The notes under the pieces: model-generated
Seen by the model: only the letters and a program-made list of their open reading frames with translations
Databases searched by the model: none
What the model was told of the DNA's origin: nothing
DNA from: Labrenzia sp. 011
Lineage (GTDB): Bacteria; Pseudomonadota; Alphaproteobacteria; Rhizobiales; Stappiaceae
Assembly (NCBI RefSeq): GCF_003075075.1
Contig: NZ_QCYM01000004.1
Span: 216,038 to 280,037 of the forward strand
Reading direction: 5' to 3'
DNA length: 64,000 nt
Part shown: one piece after another, positions 51,648 to 61,097 of the stretch
Layout of the letters: the number at the start of each line of letters is the position of its first letter
Numbering within the stretch: position 1 is the first letter of the stretch
Program-made: the position numbers and the translations under genes

Positions 51648-52754
51648 ATGACTAAGCTTATACTCAATCGACGGGCTTTCCTTGGCACTGCTGCCGCGAC
51701 AGGAGCCACCCTGGCTTCTCCGGCGTATCTGCGCCGCTCCTACGCCGCCGGCGGCGAAGTGAACATCTGGACATATGCCAACTTCATTCCGGATGATTTC
51801 AAGGAGCAGTTCGAAAGCGAAACCGGGATCAAGGTCAATGTCCGGCTGGTCGATGACCAGGGCAAGCAGTTCAACCTGCTGGCGGCAGAAGCTTCCAGCC
51901 CGACCGTTGACATCGTGACGGTCGCGGGCCACCGGTTCCTGCAGTTCATCGACAGCGACCTTCTGGCGCCGATGGACCCGTCCCGCCTGTCGAACTGGGG
52001 CAACATGAATCCGGTTTACTCGGAAAGCGACTGGTCGACGATCAACGGCAACAAGTGGGGCGCGCCGATCCTGTCCGGGATGGAAGTCTTCGCCTACAAC
52101 AGCGAAGTGATCTCACCGGAGGAAGCGACCACCTGGAACACGATCTTCTCCGACAAATATGCCGGCCAGTCGGCCTATGTCCTTCAGGACATGCTGTCCA
52201 TCGTCATGCTGATGAAGGGCTACGACGGCAACATGGTCGCCTATCTGGACGACCCGGAAAAGGCCGCGGAGATCGTTGCCGAGGCCCGGGACTTCCTGAT
52301 CGAAAAGAAGCCGCTCGTGCGCAAGTACTATGACGGCGGCGCCGAAGTGCAGCAGATGTTCATCAACCAGGACATCGTCATGGCCTGTGCCTGGAACGGA
52401 CCGATCGCGGCACTGATGAACGACGACTTCCCGGTCGCCATGTCCATTCCGAAGGAAGGCAGCTACGGCTTCGTCTACACCTACAACATCGCCAACAACG
52501 CGCCCAACCAGGACAATGCCTACACCTTCCTGAACGCCATTCTGGCGTCCGGCGAGATCGGTGCGGCCATGAGCCGGGCTTCCGGGTTCATTTCCACCTA
52601 CAAGGATGCTTCCCAGTATCTTTCGGACGCGGAAAAGGCATCGACCAGCTTCCCGGAAGAGGAACTGGCGAACATGCGGTTCTTCCGGGCGGAAGCCAAC
52701 GAGCTGAAGTACGGGCTTGTCGATCCGGCGGTGGAAGAGATCAAGGCTGCCTGA
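51648..52754 (+). CDS. Substrate-binding protein of a polyamine/opine-type ABC importer
   Basis: A 368-residue periplasmic protein with a twin-arginine-type signal (NRRAFLGTAAATGATLASPAY). The mature part shows the PotD/PotF plan: NIWTYANFIPDDFKEQFESETGIKV, PTVDIVTVAGHRFLQFIDSDLLAPMD, KWGAPILSGMEVFAYNSEVI and MACAWNGPIAALMNDDF. It probably binds a cationic amine, polyamine or opine. It begins 76 bp after the dehydrogenase gene and GGAG precedes the ATG. Confidence 0.88.
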   Translation: MTKLILNRRAFLGTAAATGATLASPAYLRRSYAAGGEVNIWTYANFIPDDFKEQFESETGIKVNVRLVDDQGKQFNLLAAEASSPTVDIVTVAGHRFLQFIDSDLLAPMDPSRLSNWGNMNPVYSESDWSTINGNKWGAPILSGMEVFAYNSEVISPEEATTWNTIFSDKYAGQSAYVLQDMLSIVMLMKGYDGNMVAYLDDPEKAAEIVAEARDFLIEKKPLVRKYYDGGAEVQQMFINQDIVMACAWNGPIAALMNDDFPVAMSIPKEGSYGFVYTYNIANNAPNQDNAYTFLNAILASGEIGAAMSRASGFISTYKDASQYLSDAEKASTSFPEEELANMRFFRAEANELKYGLVDPAVEEIKAA

Positions 52755-53032
52755 TCGCTGACCACCGGCCTTCAGGCCTCTGACTGCAAGCGCATCGTCC
52801 CGGACGCATTCTCGCAAATGCTCCGGGGCGGGGCTCCGGAAGGGGTGCCGGCCGGAGACGGACCCGTGTTGCCATGCGCGTCGAGGGGCCGCTCTCGGAG
52901 GTCGACACATCATCGCGTTTGTCCTTCGCGAGAAGGTGCGGCGCAAACGGCTGCGGCCTGTTTCGAAATCCGGATAGACTACATTCGACCGTGGTCCTGG
53001 CAGGGGCCGCTGTCTTGTTCGAGGAAAAAACA

Positions 53033-54040
53033 ATGCCTGGAAAGGTTCAAACCAGCGCTGCGACACTGGCGGGTAAGAGCGGCGCCGTGACCCGGACGGG
53101 GGAACGGGACGGACGATCGCTGTGGGGCGTGATCGCTGCGTCGCAGGTCTATCAGGCGTTCTCCAATGCTCTGCTGAGTTCGCCGAGACGCCAGTTCGCC
53201 ATATTGATCGCGTTTCCGGTGCTCTGGGTGCTGACCCAGCATCTGGGGCCCATGCTGCAGATGCTCTACGTCAGTTTTGTCGAGGCCTATCCGGTCTCGA
53301 GCGGCTACGAACAGCAATTCACTCTGGACAACTACGCACGGTTCTTCGGCAGTGCCATCTTCATCATGCCGTTTTTCCGCACGCTTGCCTTTGCCGCCAC
53401 GCTGACGCTGGCGACGCTTGTACTAACCTATCCGGTTGCCTATTTCCTGGCCCGTCACGTCAAGCGTTCAAACCAGATGATCTTCCTGCTCTTGCTGCTG
53501 ATCCCGTTCTGGGTCGGGGAGATCGTGCGTACCTATGCCATCATGATCCTGCTGGGCAACAACGGTGCGGTGAATCTGGTGCTCAAGTGGCTCGGTCTGA
53601 TCGACCGGCCGATTCCCTTCATGTATACGGGCTTCTCACTTTCCGTCGGCATCATCTATCTCAGCGCGCTCTACATGCTGCTGCCGCTTTACTCCGCTCT
53701 TGAGAAGCTGCCGCGCAGCTATACGGAAGCGGCGGCGGATCTGGGCGCGGGGCCCTGGGCGCGCTTCTGGAAGGTCACGCTGCCGCTGTCGCTGGAGGGC
53801 ATCTCCTCCGGTGCGACGCTCGTCTTCCTGATCTCGACCGGATATTACGCGACGCCGGTTCTGCTGGGCGGGCCCTCGACGACAGTCTTCGCGGAAACCA
53901 TCGCTGGCTTCTTCCACACCGCCGGGGATGAATGGCCGACCGGCGCCGCCTTCGCCTGCCTGATGTTCGTGACGGCCCTGGCGATCAGCCTGGCGTTCGG
54001 ACAGATGATGAACCGACTGCAGAAGGGAGTGCGCAAATGA
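53033..54040 (+). CDS. ABC transporter permease (PotB/PotH-like)
   Basis: A 335-residue protein with a soluble N-terminus of about 50 residues and six transmembrane segments. The cytosolic EAA loop is YTEAAADLGAGPWARFWKVTLPLSLEGI, which contacts the ATPase. It follows the binding-protein gene by 278 bp, a longer gap than elsewhere in the operon. Start 53033 has GAGGA upstream; the stop overlaps the next gene by four bases. Confidence 0.9.
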   Translation: MPGKVQTSAATLAGKSGAVTRTGERDGRSLWGVIAASQVYQAFSNALLSSPRRQFAILIAFPVLWVLTQHLGPMLQMLYVSFVEAYPVSSGYEQQFTLDNYARFFGSAIFIMPFFRTLAFAATLTLATLVLTYPVAYFLARHVKRSNQMIFLLLLLIPFWVGEIVRTYAIMILLGNNGAVNLVLKWLGLIDRPIPFMYTGFSLSVGIIYLSALYMLLPLYSALEKLPRSYTEAAADLGAGPWARFWKVTLPLSLEGISSGATLVFLISTGYYATPVLLGGPSTTVFAETIAGFFHTAGDEWPTGAAFACLMFVTALAISLAFGQMMNRLQKGVRK

Positions 54041-54831
54041 CCCGCCACACGCGCCTCGTGATGTCGATGATCTATTGGGCCTTCGTCCTGTATATCTTCG
54101 TTCCCCTGATCCTCATGGTCACCATGGGCTTCAAGGATTCCAAATTCATCGGCTTTCCGATCCGCTCCTGGACGCTGGACTGGTATCTGGAGGTCTTCGG
54201 GGATGCGGAAGTCCTGTCGGCCTTCGGCTATTCCATGCTGATCGGGGTTTCCTCCACGCTCGTGTCCCTTGCCGTGGGGGTCTGGATCGCGGTGCTTCTC
54301 AACGGACGCGGCTTCGTCGGCAAGGGGCTCATCTACGGACTGACGCTTCTGCCGGCACTCATCCCGGGCATCATCTCGGCGATTTCCTTCCGCATCTATG
54401 CGCAGCTCTGGGGAATCCCGCCGGGAACCGGCGCCATCATCTGGTGTCATGCCGTGCACAATGTGCCCTTCGTGGTGCTGATCGTCGCGGCCCGGCTCGG
54501 AACCCTGCCGAAGAGCCATCTCGATGCGGCCCGGGATCTGGGCGCCGATCCGATCATCGCCTTCATGCGGGTCACCTTGCCCTACCTGCGGCCGGCGCTT
54601 ATCGGTGGCGGCGTCTTCTGCATGCTGATCAGTTTCGACGACTTCGTGCGCTCCTTCTTTCTGGGCGGCTACCAGCCGACGCTTCCGGTGCTCATCTTCG
54701 CCAAGCTGCGCTCGGGCATGTCGCCGGAAATCAATGCAATCGCAACCGTGGTCCTGGTTCTGACCGGCCTCCTCGGCATATGGGCGGAACGGACCACGCG
54801 CCGGATGAAACAAGGGAAATTACACTCATGA
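54037..54831 (+). CDS. ABC transporter permease (PotC/PotI-like)
   Basis: A 264-residue six-helix permease with the EAA loop LDAARDLGADPIIAFMRVTLPYLRPAL. Paired with the preceding permease it forms the membrane channel. It starts within the stop of that gene (ATGA) and its own stop overlaps the start of the ATPase gene in the same way, which is strong evidence for a single transcription unit. Confidence 0.92.
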   Translation: MTRHTRLVMSMIYWAFVLYIFVPLILMVTMGFKDSKFIGFPIRSWTLDWYLEVFGDAEVLSAFGYSMLIGVSSTLVSLAVGVWIAVLLNGRGFVGKGLIYGLTLLPALIPGIISAISFRIYAQLWGIPPGTGAIIWCHAVHNVPFVVLIVAARLGTLPKSHLDAARDLGADPIIAFMRVTLPYLRPALIGGGVFCMLISFDDFVRSFFLGGYQPTLPVLIFAKLRSGMSPEINAIATVVLVLTGLLGIWAERTTRRMKQGKLHS

Positions 54832-55934
54832 CAGACTCCCAAGACAACGGTGCCGGGGAGATCGTTCGCCTGGACGCGATCAACAAGCGCTTCGGCGACA
54901 CGGAAGCCCTGAAAAGCCTGACCATGTCGATCCGGGAAGGTGAATTCGTCACCTTCCTGGGGCCGTCGGGCTGCGGCAAGTCCACCACCTTGCGTATTCT
55001 CGGCGGTTTCGAGACCCCCACCTCCGGGCGGGTCATCGTCAACGGGGAAGACGTGACCAGCCTTCCGCCCAACCGCCGCAAGGTGAACATGGTCTTCCAG
55101 GACTATGCGCTGTTCCCGCACATGACGGTCCGGCGCAATATTTCCTTCGGTCTGGAACTCAAGGGGCTGGGCAAGCGGGATATCGCCAAGCGCTGCGACG
55201 AGCTGATGGAATTCCTGGAACTCTCGGCCCTCGCCGACCGTCTTCCCGACCAGCTTTCGGGCGGTCAGCGCCAGCGTGTGGCCCTTGCCCGGGCGCTGGC
55301 TCCCGACCCGGCGCTTCTGCTGCTGGACGAGCCGCTGGGCGCGCTGGATGCCAAGCTGCGCGGACAGGTCCAGGCGGAACTGAAGTCGATCCAGCGCCGG
55401 ACGTCGAAGACCTTCTTCTTCGTGACCCATGACCAGGACGAGGCGCTGACCATGTCCGACCGCATCGTCGTCATGAACAACGGGGTGGTGGAACAGGACG
55501 GCACGCCGGAGGAGCTTTATTTCCATCCCACGTCGCGCTTCGTTGCCGAATTCGTGGGCGAAACCAATCTGATCGAAGGGCGCGTCGACGCGGTCAGCGG
55601 TGCCGACGTTACCCTCGACTGGAAGGGCCTGAAGCTGGCCGGGCGTCCGCCGGTCTCCGGAGGATTGCAGCCCGGCAACCAGGTCGCCGCCTCGATCCGT
55701 CTCGAAGGCATGAAGCTCTCCCTCGACAAGCCGGAGGACCAGCCCAATGCGGTTGCCGTGCGGATTGCCGGGCGGACCTTCAAGGGCAGCCGGACCGAAC
55801 TGGATCTGCGCGCGGAGAACGCGCCCGAATTCGCCATGCGGGCCTATGTGGATACGGCTCTGGCCAACGGTCTGGGCGAGGCGCCTGTCTGGGCCAGCTG
55901 GTCGCAGGAAGCCATGGCGGTTCTTCGCGACTGA
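54828..55934 (+). CDS. ABC transporter ATPase (PotA-like)
   Basis: A 368-residue ATPase with Walker A GPSGCGKST, Q-loop VFQDYALFPHM, signature LSGGQRQRVALARAL, Walker B LLLLDEPLGALD and H-loop FVTHDQDEA. A C-terminal TOBE regulatory domain follows from about residue 240. It closes the importer; stop is followed by a hairpin without T run. Polyamine-type specificity is set by the binding protein, so 'PotA' describes family only. Confidence 0.93.
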   Translation: MTDSQDNGAGEIVRLDAINKRFGDTEALKSLTMSIREGEFVTFLGPSGCGKSTTLRILGGFETPTSGRVIVNGEDVTSLPPNRRKVNMVFQDYALFPHMTVRRNISFGLELKGLGKRDIAKRCDELMEFLELSALADRLPDQLSGGQRQRVALARALAPDPALLLLDEPLGALDAKLRGQVQAELKSIQRRTSKTFFFVTHDQDEALTMSDRIVVMNNGVVEQDGTPEELYFHPTSRFVAEFVGETNLIEGRVDAVSGADVTLDWKGLKLAGRPPVSGGLQPGNQVAASIRLEGMKLSLDKPEDQPNAVAVRIAGRTFKGSRTELDLRAENAPEFAMRAYVDTALANGLGEAPVWASWSQEAMAVLRD

Positions 55935-55973
55935 CGGGCACCTCTGTTCAGACGCCCCGCCACGAGCGGTGAC

Positions 55974-55997
55974 GAGCCGCCTCCTGCGGGGCGGCTC
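55974..55997. terminator. Stable hairpin between convergent operons
   Basis: GAGCCGCC and GGCGGCTC form an 8-bp stem (loop TCCTGCGG) between the convergent importer and dha operons. No T run follows on either strand, so terminator function is uncertain. Confidence 0.4.
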
Positions 55998-56036
55998 GGG
56001 TCGTTGGGGCGACCGTGACCTTTCGCGGCAGCCGCT

Positions 56037-58535
56037 TCAGCCGCCGTGTAAACCGGCGACCCTTTCGCGAACCGCATCCGCCGAGCTCAGTTTCAGGACG
56101 TCCGCTGCCAGGGTGCGGCAGTCCGGCAAGGCGAGGTCCCGCACGGTGAGCTTGAATTCGGCGATGTCTGACGGCGTCATGCTGAATTCATCCAGTCCCA
56201 GCCCCAGAAGGATCGGTGCCGCAATCGGGCTGCCGGCCATCGCGCCGCACATGCCTATCCAGATATCGGCCGCATGGGCCGCCTCGATGGAACGGGCGAT
56301 CATGCGCAGGACGGCTGGATTGAACGGGTCGAAGAGGTCCTGAACCCTGGCGTTGGCCCGGTCCGCGGCCATGACATATTGCGTCAGGTCATTGGTGCCG
56401 ATGCTGAAGAAGTCGACTTCGGGCGCGAGCATGTCCGCCATTTCGGCCGCCGCCGGCACCTCGATCATCATGCCGATCTCCAGGGTATCGTCAAACGCGA
56501 GACCGCGGCTGCGAAGCGTCGCCATCACGGCGCGGACCCGTTCCTTCGCGGCCCGCAGCTCCTGCAGGGTGCTGACGAGCGGAAACATGATGCGCACGGG
56601 GCCATGGGCGCTGGCGCGCAGGATCGCGGCGAGCTGCACATCGAAGAATTCCGGCACGGCGAGGCTGTAACGCAGACCGCGCCAGCCCAGATTGGGGTTG
56701 GCCTCCGGCGGCCTGTCCATATAGGGAACCGGCTTGTCGCCGCCGATGTCGGCCGTGCGCACGGTCAGCGGTCTGCCCTCCAGACCGGCCACAAGGGTGC
56801 GGTAGACCTCATACTGCTCGTCTTCACCGGGGGCGGCTTCGCGGCGCATGTACAGGAACTCGGTGCGCAGCAGGCCGACTTCCTGCGCGCCGCTGGTAGC
56901 GACCACGCCGAGCTCTTCCACCGATGCCATGTTCGCGGCGACCCGGATTTCATGACCGTCGGATGTTTGCGCGGGACGTGTCTTGAGCGCTTCGGCCCGG
57001 GCGCGCCGGTCCTCCCAGGTCTTGCGGTCCTTTTTCATCGTGGCGATGGCTGCCGGGTCGGGGGCAACGGTGAGCCTGCCGGCCGTGCCGTCGAGCAGGA
57101 CCTGTGTGCCTTCCGCAACACCGGCCAGTTGCTCGCCGACAGCGAAAACCACCGGAATGCTCAGCGCGCTGGCGAGAATCGCCGCGTGCGAGGTCTTGCC
57201 GCCGGTCATGGCGCAAATTCCCAGGATCCTGCTTTCGTCGAGGGCGAGCACATCCGATGGACGCAGATCGGCGAAGGCCAGAACCGAAGGTTCGCTCACG
57301 GCGGCCGCGGCGGTTTCTCCGCCGGTCAGAAAGCGCAGGACGCGCAGGCCGACATCGATGATATCCGAGGCCCGGGCTTTCAGCAGCGGGTCTTCCAGGG
57401 CGGCATAGGTTCCGGCCAGATCGGCGACCACTTCGCGCCAGACCGCTTCGGCGCAGATGCCTTTGTCGGCGATGCGTCGCTTCACGGTCCCGATGATTTC
57501 CGGATCGTGCAGATAGCTTATATGGGCATCGAAGATCTTGCGGTCATAGGCGGTGATCCGCTGTCCCGCCGCGGCCAGGGATGCGGTGATTTCGGCTTCC
57601 GCATCGGCCAGGGCCCTGGTGAAACGTTCGGTTTCGGCGGCCGGGTCCGCGACCTCCACCGGCTCGATCTCCGGCAGGGTGTTCCTGACATGGTGGAGCG
57701 GGCCGAGCGCGAAACCGCTGGCGATGGAAATGCCCTCCAGGGTGCCTGACAGGGTTCCGGAGGAGGACGGCGGTGCGGTTTGGGGAGCTGCAGCCGGGGT
57801 CTCCACCGGCGCAGCGGGCGGGGAGGCAGTGGCTTCGTCGCCGAAATTCTTCCCGATCAGCTCCTCGAAGGCAGCAAAGACCGCCTCCGCTTCGGCGGGC
57901 TCGGCCGTCAGCGAAATCCTGTCGCCGGCGGTCACTTCCGAGAGCATGATGCCGTTGATGCTCTTGGCGTTGACCGGTTGTCTGCCCTTGCTGAGGTTGG
58001 CCAGCCGGATCTCTCCCGAAAAGGCGTTCATGGCGGTGACCAGAAGCGCGGCGGGCCGGGCGTGCAGACCCATGGGATTGCGGATGGTGAATTCGCGGGT
58101 CACGCCACCGGACTGTGCGTCCCGGGGAGCTTCAGAAGCAGGGGGCTTTTGCGCTGCCGCCTGACGGGCTTCGCCCATGACGGCCTGAAGCGGGCTTCCC
58201 GCGCCGATCTGGACGGCGGCGGCAAGCACGCCTTCGACAAGGGGGGCATCGCAGAAATGCACCTTTTCCTGCTCTTCGGGCTCCAGCAGGTCGATGGCCA
58301 TTTCCGCATTCAGCCTGGCCGAGCCGATGTCGGCGAAGACGAGAACGCCTTCGTCCGACATGACCTCGCGGATGGCGTCCAGAACGCGGACTCCATCCGT
58401 CCCCAGCGGGTTTTCCGGATCGTCCACGCCACCTGCCGCAGCAACGGGCACCGGCTGGCCGCTCATCACGTCGGCGATTTCCTTCAGACCCTCGGCCAGT
58501 TTGCGACTGTGCGAGACAATGACAATTCCAATCAC
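56037..58535 (-). CDS. dhaM: Multidomain DhaM: EIIA(Man)-HPr-EI phosphoryl donor of dihydroxyacetone kinase
   Basis: 832 residues in three parts. Residues 1-125 are the EIIA-Man-like DhaM domain (VIVSHSRKLAEG, His9). Residues 145-232 are HPr (NPMGLHARPAALL, His158). Residues 265-832 are a full Enzyme I with the phospho-His loop MTGGKTSHAAILAS (His450) and the PEP-binding C-terminal part (GTNDLTQYVMAADR, IGMCGAMAGS). PEP phosphate should pass His450 to His158 to His9 and then to DhaL-bound ADP. E. coli DhaM has only a truncated EI; this one appears complete. Start overlaps dhaL stop by four bases. Confidence 0.92.
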   Translation of the reverse strand: MIGIVIVSHSRKLAEGLKEIADVMSGQPVPVAAAGGVDDPENPLGTDGVRVLDAIREVMSDEGVLVFADIGSARLNAEMAIDLLEPEEQEKVHFCDAPLVEGVLAAAVQIGAGSPLQAVMGEARQAAAQKPPASEAPRDAQSGGVTREFTIRNPMGLHARPAALLVTAMNAFSGEIRLANLSKGRQPVNAKSINGIMLSEVTAGDRISLTAEPAEAEAVFAAFEELIGKNFGDEATASPPAAPVETPAAAPQTAPPSSSGTLSGTLEGISIASGFALGPLHHVRNTLPEIEPVEVADPAAETERFTRALADAEAEITASLAAAGQRITAYDRKIFDAHISYLHDPEIIGTVKRRIADKGICAEAVWREVVADLAGTYAALEDPLLKARASDIIDVGLRVLRFLTGGETAAAAVSEPSVLAFADLRPSDVLALDESRILGICAMTGGKTSHAAILASALSIPVVFAVGEQLAGVAEGTQVLLDGTAGRLTVAPDPAAIATMKKDRKTWEDRRARAEALKTRPAQTSDGHEIRVAANMASVEELGVVATSGAQEVGLLRTEFLYMRREAAPGEDEQYEVYRTLVAGLEGRPLTVRTADIGGDKPVPYMDRPPEANPNLGWRGLRYSLAVPEFFDVQLAAILRASAHGPVRIMFPLVSTLQELRAAKERVRAVMATLRSRGLAFDDTLEIGMMIEVPAAAEMADMLAPEVDFFSIGTNDLTQYVMAADRANARVQDLFDPFNPAVLRMIARSIEAAHAADIWIGMCGAMAGSPIAAPILLGLGLDEFSMTPSDIAEFKLTVRDLALPDCRTLAADVLKLSSADAVRERVAGLHGG

Positions 58536-59185
58536 TGCGCGGCCTCTTCAACAACGTCGGAGAAAGCCTGCAGGATCAGGTGGCTGGAGGTTGCCCCCGG
58601 GTCCTGGTGGCCGATGCTGCGTTCGCCGAGATAACTTGCGCGCCCGCGCTGCGCCTGCATCGGGATGGTGGCTTCCATGCCCTGTCTGGCCGCTTCCGCG
58701 GCAGCCTTGAGGGCGGCCCGAATGTCGCTGCCTTTGGCGGCTTCTTCCCGGAAGGCCCTTGCCGCGGGCGCCAGGGCATCCAGCATTGTCTTCATCTCCA
58801 CGTCCGAGCGGCCGCGTTTCATGACGCCGGCAACCGCGTCATCGAAAAACTGGGCCAGTTCGTCCGCGCTCAGGGAGGTCTTGCCCGCCAGGGGTTTGGC
58901 TCCGTCGAGAAACATGGTGCCGTAGAGCGGTCCGGCGGCGCCGCCGACCTTGGAGATCAGGCTCATTGCCACCGATTTGAGCATGGCGCCGATATCATCG
59001 CCCTCAGGCAGTTTTTCCAGGGCCGCCTTGAAGCCGCGATCCATGTTGTTGCCGTGATCGGAATCGCCGATCGGCGCGTCGAGCTCGGTCAGATACGCGC
59101 GGTTGTCCGCAAGCACCTTTGCCGATCTTTCGATCCATGCCCGCACCATCGGCGCGGTCACGGCTGTGGTCAGGGTTTCCGTCAT
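58532..59185 (-). CDS. dhaL: Dihydroxyacetone kinase ADP-binding subunit
   Basis: A 217-residue all-helical protein that holds ADP as a permanent cofactor. The Mg-binding loop is APIGDSDHGNNMDRGF, close to the canonical GDxDHGxNM; SKVGGAAGPLYGTMFLDGA and ASYLGERSIGHQDPGATSS bind nucleotide. ATG 59185 is two bases past the dhaK stop; a GTG at 59200 would overlap it. Confidence 0.93.
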   Translation of the reverse strand: MTETLTTAVTAPMVRAWIERSAKVLADNRAYLTELDAPIGDSDHGNNMDRGFKAALEKLPEGDDIGAMLKSVAMSLISKVGGAAGPLYGTMFLDGAKPLAGKTSLSADELAQFFDDAVAGVMKRGRSDVEMKTMLDALAPAARAFREEAAKGSDIRAALKAAAEAARQGMEATIPMQAQRGRASYLGERSIGHQDPGATSSHLILQAFSDVVEEAAQ

Positions 59186-59187
59186 GG

Positions 59188-60255
59188 TCACATCCCCCAC
59201 CGCAGCGCCGGCGTCTTCACGGGCGCATCATACAGGCGCAGGATCTCTTCATCGGTCTTGACCAGCGTGATGGAGACACCGGCCATTTCCAGCGACGTGA
59301 TGTAGTTGCCCACGAGGCTGCGGACGATCCTGATGCCCCGACGGGCGGTGAGATCGGCCAGCTTGGCGTAGACGGTATAGAGTTCGGACAGGGGCGTGCC
59401 GCCCATCCCGTTGACGATGGCAATGACCTCATCTCCCTTCTGCAGGGTGATGTCGGTGACCTCCACGTCGGTCCAGTCTCCCTTCGCCGGATCCCATTCG
59501 CTCAGGTTGCGCGTATAGGCCTCGTCGTCGAGAATGCGGTCCGTCAGGATCTCGGTCACCTCATCGGCGCTCCTGATCTTGTCGCGCAGGATGCCCGGCT
59601 CACCGTGAATGCCGATGCCGATCTCCATTTCGTCTTCCGGCAATTCGAAGCTCGGCGTGCCGTTCTGCGGGGTGGTGCAGGAAGTCAGCGCCATGCCCAT
59701 GCTCTTGCCGTGGATGTTGACCTTCTTGCAAAGCGCGGCAAGCCGATCGAGGTCATAGCCTTCCAGAGAGGCGGCACCGCAGACCTTTTCGGCGATCACG
59801 GTAGTGCCGAGACCACGACGGCCGGCGGTATAGAGGGAATCCTTGAGGGCCACGTCATCGTCGATGATGATGTTGCGGACCTCGATGCCTTCGTCGCGCA
59901 GCATGTCGGCGGCCATCTGGAAGTTCATCACGTCGCCGGTGTAGTTCTTGACGATCTGCAGGATGCCGCGTCCGCCATGGACGGCCTTGCCGGCCTCGAA
60001 CATCTGGTCGGGGGTCGGCGAGGTGAAGACCTGACCCGGACAGGCCGCGTCCAGCATCCCAAGGCCGACATATCCGCCATGCAGCGGTTCATGCCCGGAC
60101 CCGCCGCCGGACACGACGGCGACACGGTCCTGCACGGGCGCGGCGACACATACATAATTCGGATCGAAATGCACGTCGATCTCGTCATGAGCAAGGCCGA
60201 AGCCCTTCAGCTGTTCGACGGTGACGTCCTCGGCGTTGTTGACCAGCTTTTTCAT
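59188..60255 (-). CDS. dhaK: Dihydroxyacetone kinase, DHA-binding subunit
   Basis: A 355-residue subunit that binds dihydroxyacetone covalently. Conserved parts are [40 protein letters not shown], the [10 protein letters not shown] segment expected to carry the substrate-binding histidine and [13 protein letters not shown]. The start 60255 ([12 protein letters not shown]) has GGGAGAAATAA before it; upstream frames extend into glpF. Stop of glpF is two bases upstream. Confidence 0.95.
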   Translation of the reverse strand: MKKLVNNAEDVTVEQLKGFGLAHDEIDVHFDPNYVCVAAPVQDRVAVVSGGGSGHEPLHGGYVGLGMLDAACPGQVFTSPTPDQMFEAGKAVHGGRGILQIVKNYTGDVMNFQMAADMLRDEGIEVRNIIIDDDVALKDSLYTAGRRGLGTTVIAEKVCGAASLEGYDLDRLAALCKKVNIHGKSMGMALTSCTTPQNGTPSFELPEDEMEIGIGIHGEPGILRDKIRSADEVTEILTDRILDDEAYTRNLSEWDPAKGDWTDVEVTDITLQKGDEVIAIVNGMGGTPLSELYTVYAKLADLTARRGIRIVRSLVGNYITSLEMAGVSITLVKTDEEILRLYDAPVKTPALRWGM

Positions 60256-60257
60256 GG

Positions 60258-61097
60258 TTATTTCTCCCATTCCGGTGTTTCCGTGTCGTAGGCCTTGAAG
60301 ACCGCGCGATAGTAGCCGCGATAGAAGGCGCCACCGACCAGCCCGCCGGCGATCGAGGCCACGGCCGGGATCCACCAGCCGCCCCGCGGTCCGGGAAAGG
60401 CCATTTCACCCCAGCCGAAGATGAAGGAGACGAGGCGCGGGCCCAGATCCCTCGCCGGGTTCATCGCGGTCATGGAAATCGGCGCCTCATAGGCGACCAG
60501 AGCCGCCACCAGCAGACCGATGAAGAAGGGCGCCAGATTGGCCGACGGCGCGGAGGTGTTGTGCTGGTCGGTCAGGAACAGGACGCCGAAGACGAGTATG
60601 GTGGTGGTGAAGGCTTCCGAGAGGAACCATTTGACCAGGGAAACCTGGGCGAAGGATTCCGCGGTCGTGCCGACAAAAGCGGGGTTCGGCGCATAGGTGC
60701 CGAAACCCATGGCGCTCAGCTGACTGCCGGGCGCACCGCGGACCAGGCCGGCGCCAAGTTCGTAATGTTCGATGATCCCCGAGTAGAAGCCGTAGATTGC
60801 CGCGCCGGCGACAATGGCGCCGAGCATCTGCGCGATGATGTAGGGCGCGACCTTGGACCATGGAAAGCCGGTGAACACGGCCAGGGCCAGGGTCACCGCC
60901 GGATTGATGTGACCGCCGGAAATCTTGCCCGATACATAGACGCCCAGGGCCACGCCGAGGGCGAACATCATCGAGACGGGCCAGAGGCTGAGACCTCCGG
61001 TCCACACGGACACGGCCACCGCACCCACGCCGAAGAGAACGAGAATGAAGGTTCCGATACCTTCGGCGACCATCTCAGGAACTATTCCCTTGCGCAT
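60258..61097 (-). CDS. glpF: Aquaglyceroporin (MIP family) of the dha operon
   Basis: A 279-residue channel with six membrane helices and both half-helix motifs, [12 protein letters not shown] and [11 protein letters not shown]. The Asp directly after the second NPAR marks glycerol-conducting members. It should admit glycerol or dihydroxyacetone, then phosphorylated by DhaKLM. It is the first gene of the glpF-dhaK-dhaL-dhaM operon. Confidence 0.93.
   Translation of the reverse strand: MRKGIVPEMVAEGIGTFILVLFGVGAVAVSVWTGGLSLWPVSMMFALGVALGVYVSGKISGGHINPAVTLALAVFTGFPWSKVAPYIIAQMLGAIVAGAAIYGFYSGIIEHYELGAGLVRGAPGSQLSAMGFGTYAPNPAFVGTTAESFAQVSLVKWFLSEAFTTTILVFGVLFLTDQHNTSAPSANLAPFFIGLLVAALVAYEAPISMTAMNPARDLGPRLVSFIFGWGEMAFPGPRGGWWIPAVASIAGGLVGGAFYRGYYRAVFKAYDTETPEWEK

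Noticed and set aside
44484..55934. Staphylopine/pseudopaline-type opine metallophore cluster
   Set aside because: There is no nicotianamine-synthase-like gene, the dehydrogenase is of the octopine type, and the importer is polyamine-like rather than nickel/peptide-like. Kept only as an alternative in the findings.
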